From Apteryx mantelli (lineage: Eukaryota > Chordata > Aves > Apterygiformes > Apterygidae), in NCBI RefSeq assembly GCF_036417845.1, contig NC_089980.1, forward strand, positions 111,067,169 through 111,131,168: DNA of 64,000 nucleotides, written 5' to 3'. Position numbers and translations under genes: made by a program. The notes under the pieces are model-generated. The model searched no databases, was not told the DNA's origin, and saw nothing but the letters and a program-made list of their open reading frames with translations. Below are positions 39,985-51,763 of this stretch, one piece after another (position 1 is the stretch's first letter; each line of letters opens with the position of its first letter).

Positions 39985-42900
39985 AAAGAAACACACAAGC
40001 CTTCTTCATTAATTATAAAATCAAGTGGTAAATCAGTGTTACCATCAAGTGGTATCAGTTCACCAGCAAAGCAATCCTCATTCATTAGAAATCTGTAACT
40101 GACCCAATCAACTCTGTAATATGAGATACAGTAAACTCCAAAATATTCAATTTTAACATACGCCTCAGATTTGCAGAAGTGACAGCATAACTCCACGTGC
40201 CTTGTGCTGTAGAAGATCCTTTCATCAACCAATCCAAGATATGAAGTTATCAAAACACAACAAAACTGTGGCAAAAAATTTGGCAGTTACCGAGATATGG
40301 TTAAACTCCTTAGACAAAGTCGTAATGACAGAACAGAAGGAAAAGATGCTCACTCACATAACATCCCAAGATACAGCAAGTCCTCTGTATGTGCAGATAT
40401 TTTAAAAAAAAAAATCAATTTATCCAGAAAATTAAAATATCTGGAGGAAAAAAAGGCACATGATAATTCTTAAAATAAAACTATAAGGATGCTGACTAAT
40501 AAATGTTTTCTTGTGTCTGTTCTTGAAATATGTAGACAATTTTTTTGATGCAGTCATAAAACAAAGAAAGCAAGGCATTAAAACAAAAAATCTACATGGA
40601 GATTTGATATTTATTGTCAGTCCTTTTGAACATAGAGTAAATTAGATACTGGAGCCCTCCAAACAGCATGGTTTGGCTCAAGAATGATGGTATCAATGAA
40701 CAACAGGACAGAAGGCAGCATAAAACTCTTGACTACACTGTAAAAAGAAATTTTTTTTTTCATTAGCAGTACAAGACGAATTTGATATGCCTTTCTCTGA
40801 AGATCTTGGAGCCATTCATGGAAGCCAGACATATATATCCCTTGCATAAGATGAGAATAGGCTGGTCAGTGGTATTTGCATTTGCCATAAAAATACCCAT
40901 GTGGTAAGCTGGACCTCTCATTCTTTAAGGAAAGTGGTATTAGTTTCTGACAGTGAGAGATGCTTATTGTCTTTCTCAGCACAGATAAGTTCATTAATTC
41001 TGGCTCTGAACACCTGCAGAGGTGGATGAAAGAGAAGGAAATTCCATATTTACTGGGATATAAGCCTGCATATGCTTGTGACAGGCTTTGCATTAAACTA
41101 GAGACCTGTGCCTCAGGACTTGTCAGGCTTGATCTAGACTTGTCTTGGCCTGTCTGGAGTTTTATCTTATTTAGTTGTAACAGTAATTACCTAACAATCA
41201 GGCAACTATGAGATAATTTGTTTTAGCTTAGCTTTGCACAAGTGAAGGCTGTAAAAGGCCTACTGTCATATACACTGCTTTAACTTGTAGATAACAAGTA
41301 TTTATTCTGTGTTGAATGATCTATCTATGCTGCTAGAATAAAAATGCAGCATGGGGATGATAGCAGAGGCCTTGAAAATACAAATACAGGATGATATGGG
41401 AGGCCCCAGGCTATAAACCACTCACTAGTGGTCAATTATTGGTCATCAGGAGTGCAACCTTGGAAGTTGAGCAAAAATCGTTTTAAGGATAAAAAGAAAC
41501 AAAAAATAAGCAACTTTAAATTCACTATAGCAAGTCTGGATGTATTGTAGAATTGCAGACCAATGGAGAAAAAGCAAGGTGCAGAACCGGTTAAGCAAAT
41601 GCATAAAAATCACCAAGAAGATCCTAGATTTTGGGGGGGGCCACAAGGGGACACCACCACCACCCAATGTCAATACCATACCCTGGCAAAGAACTCAGGA
41701 TCTTGATGATTCACAGTGACATTCCCTCTCCCTTGACTGACACCAAGATCTACTAGACCTATATTAGAAAATAATTTTGTATCCCAGACAAAAACCAGTT
41801 GGAAATCAGTTCTAACCAGAGGCTTAAGAGACCAATAAAAAAGAAATATAAAAGTATCAGAGACATAAGTGAACACAGGCTATAACTGGAAAGATGACGA
41901 TGTAGAAAGACAACATAAAATCACATTTTAAGATGACTATCAAAGGAAACCGAAGCACTGAAAACCACCGATATTAGCCCTTGCTGTCATAATAAGCATG
42001 ACTGCTTACACATAAAGGCCTTTTTATTATATCATATCTAATAAGGAGAGTGTACTGCAGTCAAGAAATAATACTTGAACTCTATAGACCGCAAGTATGA
42101 CAAGCATATTTCTCCATTCAATGACAGAAGAAAAGATTGATCTAAAACACACAAGACTAGCTAATTCATCATTTATTAAAAGATGACTCAATTGCCTGGA
42201 AAATGCAAACAGAAAAATAAAGAAGCTCTATTGCCAGACTGCTCCAAACTGTCTCAGGAGAAATGACAAACACCCGATTTTTTAGTTTCAACTCCATGGT
42301 TGTAAAAACAGAAAAAACACAATTTCAGGGAAATAACTCTGGTAACAAAATACAGAAGAGACTGAGCACAACTACTTTAATTAATTTAAAAAAGTTTTTC
42401 TTTTCAAACAAAATTATTTTGAGTTTCACTGTTATTACCCCAGTTCTTACGCCCAAAATCCCAACACCTTTAAGAAGATGTAGCACGATCTCAGTAATAT
42501 CCCACTCCTGGAAGGAAGAGCAAAAAAAAGTTTAGAATTTAAATAATGTAACTTGCTTTGTAAGTCATCTGAGGTGATTTTCTGACATCTGTAGCAGATA
42601 AAATCCTGGAAAGAAGGGGCAGGATGTTCAAATAATCTGACTTGCTTCTGCACAACTGTGTTATCTACATACTTTCGGTTTTATACAAGACAAACAGAAC
42701 AAGTGTCAGTCCCTTCTGTTCCTTTAGGAGGAAGTCATATTGTAGAGTTCTTTTTCATGGCATAAAGACCACTAACTTCTGCTCCCCTGTGTACAGCAGG
42801 GGAAAGAAAATGCGTTTGAGGAAAAGATTTTGCTTTTCTTCCTGTATAAGTGGACTTAAGAAGAGACACGGGGAATGGGAAAAGCTCAGAACATACCACA

Positions 42901-44810
42901 CTGTGCACAGAATTCAGTTTCTTGGCTAAATAATATTGTAGATTTCAGTATAAAAATCAGTATCTAACTTTTCAAAAAATGTTGAAATACTTAAAATATA
43001 TCACAGTAATTTAGCTTTCCCAGATCAATATATTATATTTCTGAAACATAAATTGCGCATAGCATGAATAACTTATAAAAGAGCTGTCTTGTGTCTATTC
43101 ATGAGATTCAATACATTTCAAAGACATGCAGCAGAATGTTAAAGCAATTCTGAAAGTAAAAATACTTTCTTATTTACACCATAGCCTATGTGGTATATCA
43201 GCAGATTGCACATTTGATACAGTACGCTGCTTTTCTGGATGACTGAATATGAAACATAGCCACGATTTGCTGGCTGAATATAGGCATATGGAATACGACA
43301 GTTATGTGATGTTAAACAATTAACTAGACTTTTCAAAGGAGAAGACAAAGTACACAAGATTTTAGTTTTCTTTTTTGAAGTCAGTTTATATGATTACAGC
43401 AAATTTACAGCATTTAATAAAACAATTCTAAAAGCACATTTCACTACTTTTATTTTAATATTCTTTCAAACAATTATATCAAGATTAGTAAATATTGATC
43501 TACCAAATCTACCAAAGCCAGTATTTTTCTATTCAAAAAGGGTAGGAACACAACTGAAAGACCACCTATGTCATTCGGTTCATTCTGCAAAGCAATCAAG
43601 ATATATGGATTTATAGAGCTGTACCTTGAAAACGGTTAATCTCTGTCTTAGAACTTGGGGTTAGTTTCCAAAGAGCTGGAATACATTGCTGGGGGAGAAA
43701 GTAAAGAAGGTATTTTTCAGCAAATGACTATAACGACGGAGCTGTATTGTTAGGAAGGTATTCAAGAGAGCAGTCTGAAGTCCATAGATAGTGATACTCA
43801 GCTGCTTCACAATCATTGAACTTGGAAATTGGGCACCCTCACAGACAAGCTTTTCCATTACTTTTCTTAAAATGTCACTGACTTAATAGCTTGCCGCTAC
43901 TGTGATGGCTAATAAAATAGAAACCTCTTCTTACAAGTACACAGTCTTTCTACAGTAATAATAAAGTGCAAGTCTGACAAGCGGTTCAAGAGTACAAAAA
44001 GGAATCTTAGAAAACTAAAGGTCTGGTTTTAACAGCCACTTTTATACATACAGTTTAAAAAACAAAAAATACTACAGTATTGAAAGAACTGTTGGAAAAA
44101 TGTGCATTTCCTTGAAATAAAACATGCTGTAAGAGACCAGATTCTGACCTAAATTAATTTTAGTACTGAAAACATTTATTGCTTTCATTCTTGTCACTGC
44201 AAGAATCTTACCACTAAATACAGATTTTGGTGCCTAATATATAACAATTGTGAAAACAGATCCCCTTAACTTTTTATGGTAGCCGGTACAGTTAAAAACA
44301 CTTGAGTCACACCAAAACTATAATTAATGCCCTGGGATAGAGGAGATTATGCAGGTTAGAGCTCTTCTCTGCCCCTAAGAAATGCCATAGACTGAAAGAC
44401 AGTCTCAAGTTTTCATTTATAATGCAAGTCAAATGACGAAAACTGAATATAAAAAGTACAAAGAGATATACTTTTAACAAGTTTAAAAAATAAAGAATTA
44501 AAGTACTTTAAGGTGAATAACCATAGAAAAATGTCGCCATAGCTTTGGCCTGACAACAAGGTTCAGGGAATTTCAGCTTTAAAAGAATGGAATTGGGAAG
44601 TCTTGTAGCAACTGAACAGGGGAATGCATTTAGAATGAAAGAGCACACATTCTTATCATAGTGCTTATTACTGTGATTCCTAAGATTTATGTGCCCAACA
44701 CAATAACCTCCAACTATGCGAGAGTCTAAAAAAGGTTTTATGCTTTCCTGGTATATTATTTTCAGTGATGGTCCTGACTAACACCCATGAAAAAAATATA
44801 TACATTTATT

Positions 44811-44862
44811 TATATATATATGTGTGTGTGTGTGCGCACACACATATATGTATATATATATA
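44811..44862. repeat. Alternating TA/TG/CG/CA tract, 52 bp, near-palindromic
   Basis: It is a perfect pyrimidine-purine alternation for 52 bases: (TA)n, (TG)n, a central GCGC, (CA)n, then mostly (TA)n. The left and right halves are approximate reverse complements about the centre near 44835. Such tracts can adopt Z-DNA or extrude a cruciform under negative supercoiling (known behaviour of the sequence type). Whether this one does is inference. Confidence 0.9.
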
Positions 44863-45555
44863 GGACATTTTATTTCAGCTCCATTTTATTTAAGAAATTC
44901 TGCCTTAAGACTTATGCTCTGTTACGCAGAAATTACCTTTTTTAAATATAAGGATTTTTTAAGACAAAGTTTCTATCACAAAAAATACCACCTTATGAAA
45001 AAAAATTTTTTAAGTATAAAATGACAAATAGTCAAACAGATTCTTGTCTATATTCAGTAAGTTTTGATAACCTTAGGGTGCACCAATATGCTGATTAGTA
45101 ATTTATGGCTTGAGAAAGAAAGTTTCAGAGGGAAATGCACAGAGGCATGATTGAGTTTAATATGCATCCACATTAGCTACAGGGCATAATTAAAGCTACA
45201 TCACTCTTAAGTCTACATAATTATGTCCTAAAGACACTCTCTCTCCAGCATCCTTAACTTTACCAAAAAACAATAATGGCCTCAAGTTTACAAGGTCAGT
45301 CAATATTACTTTAGTGTAAATATATTCTTACAAGCAAAAGGGTTCCAAACCAAAAATGCAAGGTTTCTGTTTGGTTTTATTCCTTTCGGAGTTCAGAACT
45401 CCAAACATGTGACAGGCAGAACAAAATTTTAACACACACAGAAAGGAATCTGCAACTTCCAGTGTTATTATATTCCTCTCCTGTCCCACCCCAAGAAGAG
45501 ATAGAGGGAACTGATGCAACATTTACCATCAGAAAAAAAGATAAATGTGCCTAAT

Positions 45556-45591
45556 CTTGGAAATACCAATAACTGTTAATAGGTACTAAAA
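45556..45591 (+). repeat. Copy 2 of a dispersed 36-38 bp sequence
   Basis: It matches 37187-37224 exactly apart from a small indel (G against CTA) in the middle. Both copies lie in the same PRIM2 intron, about 8.3 kb apart. Confidence 0.8.
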
Positions 45592-46020
45592 GGATTTATT
45601 AATTCATCGGGTTTTTTTCCTCCCTTTGCAACTGAATATTCTACCTGCCAATTTAGATAACAGCCAAATTAACTAGTTGAATTCAACACCATGACACTAC
45701 ATACTACTTATCCCATATTATTATTCTTACTCTAGTTTAAAATACTTCTGAATACAGTTAGATCATGTATAGGTTATACATGTTGTAGGTTATAGGTTAA
45801 TAGTAACATTTCAATGATGATTATATACACTGTAGTCAGGCAGAAACAGTGAAAGTGATTAATTTCAGCTGGCTTTACTGAAATAAGCAGTAGGAGATTC
45901 CTATCACATCCCACAAAGATGCTATACGGGCACAAACCTCTATCTTGTATTCAATTCTGATTTCTCATCATCTTCTGTATCAACTGGAGCCAAGATGTGC
46001 TTCATTTAGTTGCCTAATTT

Positions 46021-46035
46021 GGGGGGGGGGGGGGG
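46021..46035 (+). repeat. Poly(G) run of 15 bases
   Basis: Fifteen G followed by CGCGGCAGCAGCATGGGAGG, a locally GC-rich spot in an AT-rich intron. On the PRIM2 sense strand this is a C run. Confidence 0.85.
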
Positions 46036-46536
46036 CGCGGCAGCAGCATGGGAGGAAGGACTAGGAGAGAAACAACCACAGAACACATATCTATATTAGT
46101 ACTCTAATAAAGAGATCTGAGCAGCAATACCTACAAACTTGCATGTACTTTCATGAGTATTTTGACCAATGTAGATTATTACTACTAAAACCCTTTGCAA
46201 CAAAGTCAGGATTTCCTCTTTGTCAGGAAACTAGAAACAGCATCAACTCTTCTGCAACGTTTGTATTATTATAGGTTCATTAAGAATGCAGCAATGTCCA
46301 TAAATACAACATGACATGTTGTTTCAACAAGGGCAATTCTATGCCACTTGTTAAATGCAAGTCCTACCAAAAATCACTGCCTGATGCACACAACTTCAAA
46401 TTATTTTGATTTGATCTCATAATGCTTAATTAAATAGGAAGCAAACAGCTATCCCTAGGTCTAACTAGCTGAGGCTCGTATTCTGGAGCCTTTCCAGAAT
46501 GATGTCCACAACACCAAACAGAAATAACACTGACAA

Positions 46537-46968
46537 GTGACAACAAATTCCTTTCAGCCACAAGCCAGGGTTGCATGTTTATTTCCATTGCTGATATTCT
46601 CTACAGCACTTGATACAATCAGTATTTCGCTCATACTACTTAGGATACAACCAAACACAAGCCCTGTGTGCACGCTTTCTCAGTCGTCTTCTAGAATCCA
46701 TCACAGACCTCTTCCTACTGTTTTGGTCAACAGATACACAAAACAAACGGAAGAAATCAAACCAGGTGGATTAATATTCCACAAAATTTGCAAACGGTGC
46801 TCATCCGAGCGTTCAACAAGGCTGAAGCACTCCACAAGAGAATGGAGCAGAAGCCTGGAACGCAGAAACGAACGCTTGCAGGACAGGACGACGAGAAAGT
46901 CCCATCTATACAATACAGCTTCAAATCAAAATGACAATATGATAGCAAGAATCTACAAGCTTAAATAG
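46537..46968 (+). other. CpG-richer patch with a 143-codon ORF
   Basis: A 143-codon plus-strand ORF overlaps minus-strand ORFs of 70 and 63 codons (46701-46913 and 46757-46948). A further plus frame is open up to a stop near 46950. Between 46748 and 46893 there are nine CpG dinucleotides, which is dense for this AT-rich intron. The predicted protein end is very basic (RSTRLKHSTREWSRSLERR). No family is recognised. It could be a fairly recent insertion that has not yet lost its CpGs. Confidence 0.2.
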
Positions 46969-47818
46969 ATTTAACACACATTCCTCATGATATGCTTATT
47001 GCCAAAAATGACCAAATCTTAATGGCAACTGAAACTTATTTCCATCCAGATAAAGGAGGATATTATGATTCCTTAGACAAGGCTCCAAGGCCAGACTACA
47101 GAGGTCTGCAAGAAATTTCTCATTTTCAGGCTCAGGTGAGCCATTTTCAGGCTTGAGCCAAACTCTTCACTGTTTCTTATTATCAAACCACCAGGACCAA
47201 AAGAAAAGACAAAAAATCATTTTCCAGTGACAGCCAATAAAAAAGCTGTACTAACTCAGCTGGATTCAGATGCAACAAGAAGAATCTATGCATTATGTTT
47301 TCAAGTCACACTTTCAATTCTCATACCTAGTTATACAAATTTTGACTAAATTCACTCACACCACCTCCTCTGTTTATTAAATTACGAAACAAACCCAAGA
47401 GTTTATCCTTCTCAGCTCTCTGAAATCAAACCAGCTAATCAATCTCAGCAACCATATCTCTCCATATGAGTATCACACCTTCAGTGATAATAATATCCCA
47501 TTTGACAAATGCATCTGTTCATCTCCAGGCTTCAGTTTATATGCAGAAAAGATACTAGGTAACTTATATGAACAGAATAGGTCACTTGATGACTGATTCA
47601 CTACCTTGAAGCTGATTGCTAGAAAACAACATGACTACAAATTTCAGACTATGGCCTTTTTTTTTTTTTTTATCTTGGTGTTCAGCATATCACTACGGCA
47701 CCCAAATGTTGTTCAGCCCATATCAACATGCATCATGGTCTACTCACAATTTTGCAAGAATATTCTGATTTCCTAGACCTGGGTTTTCAGAAGAAAGTCA
47801 CAGAAGGCTGTAGTTAAA

Positions 47819-47832
47819 GGGGGGGGGGGGGG
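47819..47832 (+). repeat. Poly(G) run of 14 bases
   Basis: Fourteen G in a row, 1.8 kb from the 15-G run and in the same orientation. Confidence 0.85.
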
Positions 47833-49447
47833 ACAGAAGCATAAAAGAATTCAGAAATAGCGTAAGTCTGAAAGTCCTTTTCTTTAACCTTTGGAATTGA
47901 AATTCAAATTAAATATTCATTTTTACTTCAAGCCTACATGTTTAAGATACACTTGGACCACCTACTGTCTTAAACCCCCGTAACTATTATGCATTAGTTT
48001 TGCTTTGTTTTTTTCTTTAAACTTGAATTTAGAGAAGAGGGCTAATGTAAATTCAATATTAAGTTTGGAAATCAAAATAAAGACGACATTTATATGAAAA
48101 TGCATTTTCATGTTTCTTCTGACAATTAAATTATCTTTAGCCTGTTATTAAAACAACTTCAAAAGCCCACCTTCTTTGTAGAATACAAAAAGCATTTGGA
48201 AACATAGCAGAAGTATTTAGACTTTTTTTATGCTTAGACGTATTAGGTAAGTGTAGCCATTCAACACATAATAAATGTTATGACTAAGATGTTATTTTTG
48301 CCAAAACAGAATAAAAATGATTCACCCAAAATTCTAAAATTCACATGCTCTATCTCACTACAACTAGAGCATGAAATTATAATTTCATATTATTTGGAAA
48401 TTCTTATTTCCAATTAATGAGAGAAGAATACAGATAATAAATGCTTCTACTGAAGCTAATTTTTGCAGTCACTGGTGGAAGGGGAAAAAAAAATCTATTT
48501 CATTTTATGACGAGTTTAACCCAGCAACATAATTTAATCAAAAAGCTGACTATCTAGTCCCCCAATAACCCAAGAAAGCAAGGACAATTTCCTTAACTAA
48601 TATCAATACTTTGTTACCATGAAGTACTGTTCCAGTTTCCACAGATTTCATGGGGATAACATTTCACAGGTAACATATGCAGCATTTTTATTATGTTTTT
48701 CAAACCTTAAATGAGGGCAAACATTTTCCTAAAGTCCTTTATACATCTCAGGAGAATTCAAACTTTGCCATCTATTTGCATTACAGTATTACTGTAAATT
48801 AAAAAGATTTTAATCTATATAGAAGATTTTCAACTATATTTACATTTTTATTTTTTAGATGCCAAATATTGTGGCTTGCTGTTCAACATGTCACTCTAGG
48901 TTTTGGCAGATTTGTAAAGTTTAAATAATTCAAGGATAAAAGCAGCAAATGACACCCAGTTACAGAATTATAATTAAATGTGATGAAATAAAGAACCCTT
49001 TCTGATTTATAAATCAAAACATATTCCCAAAATAGTGGGCACCATTACCCAAAATAAAAGGGTTAAGTTAAAAATAAAAAATAGAAGAAAATAATTCAAC
49101 TTCAAATCTCAAACAAATGAGGAAATAAAATACTAAAATGAAATGTAATCAACTGACTGACAAGGAAAATATTCCTGGGGATTTAAGAAGGTGGCTGTTG
49201 TTTTAAGACCATCACTTCATTCTGTTCATTATAAATCACACTGGGGAGAGCCATGCATGCTTAAAAGCACTACTAAACAGATTATCTAGTATCTATTTTG
49301 ATTTTCATTTAAAAATATGATTTGCTTTTATATTATAGATGTACAGATCTGCAAAACGTTACAGCATAAGCATTTCTCATTTATGCCTATATACCATATT
49401 GGTTTATTCCTTAAGATCTTGTCTCCCTCTAGTGGCTGGCCCTCACA

Positions 49448-49468
49448 AAAAATAAATAAATAAATAAC
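49448..49468. repeat. (AAAT)n simple repeat beside a CR1 end
   Basis: About four to five AAAT units lie just before the 3' end of the minus-strand CR1 that starts at 49494. Confidence 0.75.
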
Positions 49469-49493
49469 AATTTTACTTGTATGCAGGGGCAGA

Positions 49494-50340
49494 TAGAATC
49501 ATAGGAAAGTTCAGGTTGGAAGGGATCTCAAGAGGTCATCCAGTCCAACCTCCTGCTCAAAGCAGGGCCAGCCAAGGAATCAGACTAGGTTGCCCAGCTT
49601 TTCTCCAGTTGGGTCTTGAAAGCCTCCGAGGATAGAGATCACACAACTTCTCTGGGCAACCCGCTCCACTGCTGTACTGTGCTCATGATGAAAAGTGTTT
49701 CACTATGTCCAGAACTTCTCATCTCAATTTATGCCTCCTGTCTCTTGTCCTCCTGTCATGTACTGCCGTAAGGACCCTGGCTCTGTCTTCTTAATAACCT
49801 CCCTTAGAAACCTCCCTAGAGGCACCAGAGGGCTGCTGTTAGCAAAGCCGTCCCTTCCCCAGGCTGCACAAGCCCACCTCCCTCAGCCTCTCCTCACGGG
49901 GCAAATGCTCCAGCCCCCTGACCATCTTAATAGCTCTCTGCTGAACTTGCTCCAGCTTATCAATATCTTGTATTTGGGATGGGGGAAACCCTCAAAACCA
50001 GACGCAGCATTCTAGATGTAGTCTAACAAGCACCGAATAGTTGGAAGTAATCCCTTCCCTCCATCTACTGGCCATGCTCCTGTTAATACAGGCCAGGGTG
50101 CTGGTGGCTTCTCTGCTGCCAGGGCACACTGGCAGCTCAAGCTCCACAACATGTCACAACTTGGCTGCCTGCCAAGACCCCCAGGTCCTTCCCCGCAGAG
50201 CTGCTCCCCAGGCAGTTGGGCCCCAGGCTGCACTGGTGCAAGGGGCTCTTCCCCATGGGCAGGACTTGGTGTTTGTCCTTGTTGCATTTCATAGGGTTCC
50301 ATCAACCCATTCCCCCAGCCCGTCTCGGTCCCCCTGGAAA
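49494..50340 (-). mobile_element. CR1 LINE copy, 5'-truncated and decayed
   Basis: On the plus strand it begins AGAATCATAGGAAAGTTCAGG and continues TTGGAAGGGATCTC, the reverse complement of a CR1 3' UTR. It then runs through the C-terminal part of ORF2 with the frame broken several times. The high-coordinate end is near 50340, where similarity fades. GC content (over 50%) contrasts with the flanks. The plus-strand ORFs of 106 and 118 codons here are antisense shadows of the element. Confidence 0.9.
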
Positions 50341-51430
50341 AGCAGTTTATGTGCAGATCATACTGATTTTACCATACCTGGAATAATTAAAGGATAGATT
50401 TAGCCATTTAAAATACCTGAACCTGCATTTTACTGCTGTTCAGGATACTTGGGGGTTTGGGGTTTTTTTTTTTTTTTACACTTTCTTTTTTTAAACTGAT
50501 CCAAATCACAAACAAGACTTACACATGGTCTATAAGTTAGCACGACCAGGCAATTATGGCATATAAAATGATCTAAGATTAATATGAATGGAGCTATTCA
50601 ACTCACAGCTGTAAGAACATTCTCCTACATGGTTTCATCTTCTGCCCATGTACTGTTCTGTAGCCAAACTTTGAAATAGCTGAGTACAGTTTTGAATAAT
50701 CTATTCATAGCTATGAGGGATTAACGTGGAAAAGTTTTACAAATAGGTTTCACTGAAGGCATAATCTGTATCAATTTGTAATTGCACCAAGTATAAAAAC
50801 TCTGACTCTGGAGCCATATTAAGTTTCTGATATGGAAAATATTCTTGTTACTCAAAAGTGAGTGTATCCATATTTTTTTGCTAAAAAAATAAATAAAACT
50901 CAATGTTTTATTACAACACTGACAAAAAAGGAATATAACATTCTTCACATTCCTTAAGCAGAATATTCTTTATCTTGCAAGGGGCTCAAAGTTTCAAACA
51001 TTGCCTCTTCTTACAAACAGCAGAATATTTCATTTATGTCCATCTAACTCCACAGTTTGGTACAATATGGAAGACTACTCAGTTTTATTAATTTAACCCA
51101 TTACAATACTGAATAATATTGAGTGGTAGATCCAAAATGGACTGTAGATGTCTAAATAACTACTTTAGGAAAAACTGAGGTAGCATGATAAACAGATTTT
51201 TTTCTTAATGAAAAAGGAAAGAGCCCTCCTCACCTCCAGATCTGCAAAAACCACTTGCAACTCTACTAGCACAGGATTTGGAAAGAGTACTGAGAAACCA
51301 AGATCATGGTTGAGATAGGACACTGGCCCCAAACTTGGCAAAAAATAGAGGGTTTCAAGAAGGAAAATGTATCTGAGTAAGAGAGTATGTGGGGACAAGT
51401 CTTAAAGGCATGATTATCTTCTACCCTCAG

Positions 51431-51763
51431 CAAATACCACCTTCACAGACAAAGAGAAGCGTGAATCCAGAGCCTAAAGAAACGACGCATGAGCAGATTC
51501 AAATCCCTTTTGGAAACCATTTCATGAACCAGAAGTTACAACTGAAAAGGACTTCTTCAAATACAGTGACTGTGGTAGACCAAAAACACAGAAGTCAAAT
51601 CAGTGGGAAGCCAGTGAATCAGAAAGTCAGCAAAAAAGATTTACAAAGAACTTCAGTAAAGCCCCACATTCGTCAATTGCAAAAGATATCCCAAAACAGA
51701 TGGGGTTCAAGCATGAGATCATTTGCAGAAGAGATAAGCTACAGCTATCATCAGGATAATTAA
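51431..51763 (+). other. Exon-like ORF on the plus strand, unidentified
   Basis: This is part of a 124-codon ORF (51389-51763). At 51414-51430 there is a good splice acceptor (TTATCTTCTACCCTCAG) and the frame stays open for 110 codons from CAA at 51431 to TAA. The protein is polar and basic, rich in Gln, Ser, Lys, Asn and Thr (for example SGKPVNQKVSKKDLQRTS), as in disordered regions of real proteins, and unlike the hydrophobic junk seen in most other ORFs here. I do not recognise it. It might be the last exon of a nested gene, an exonised or decayed copy of one, or chance. Confidence 0.25.

Noticed and set aside
49695-50397. Plus-strand ORFs of 106 and 118 codons
   Set aside because: They are antisense shadows of a minus-strand CR1 copy.
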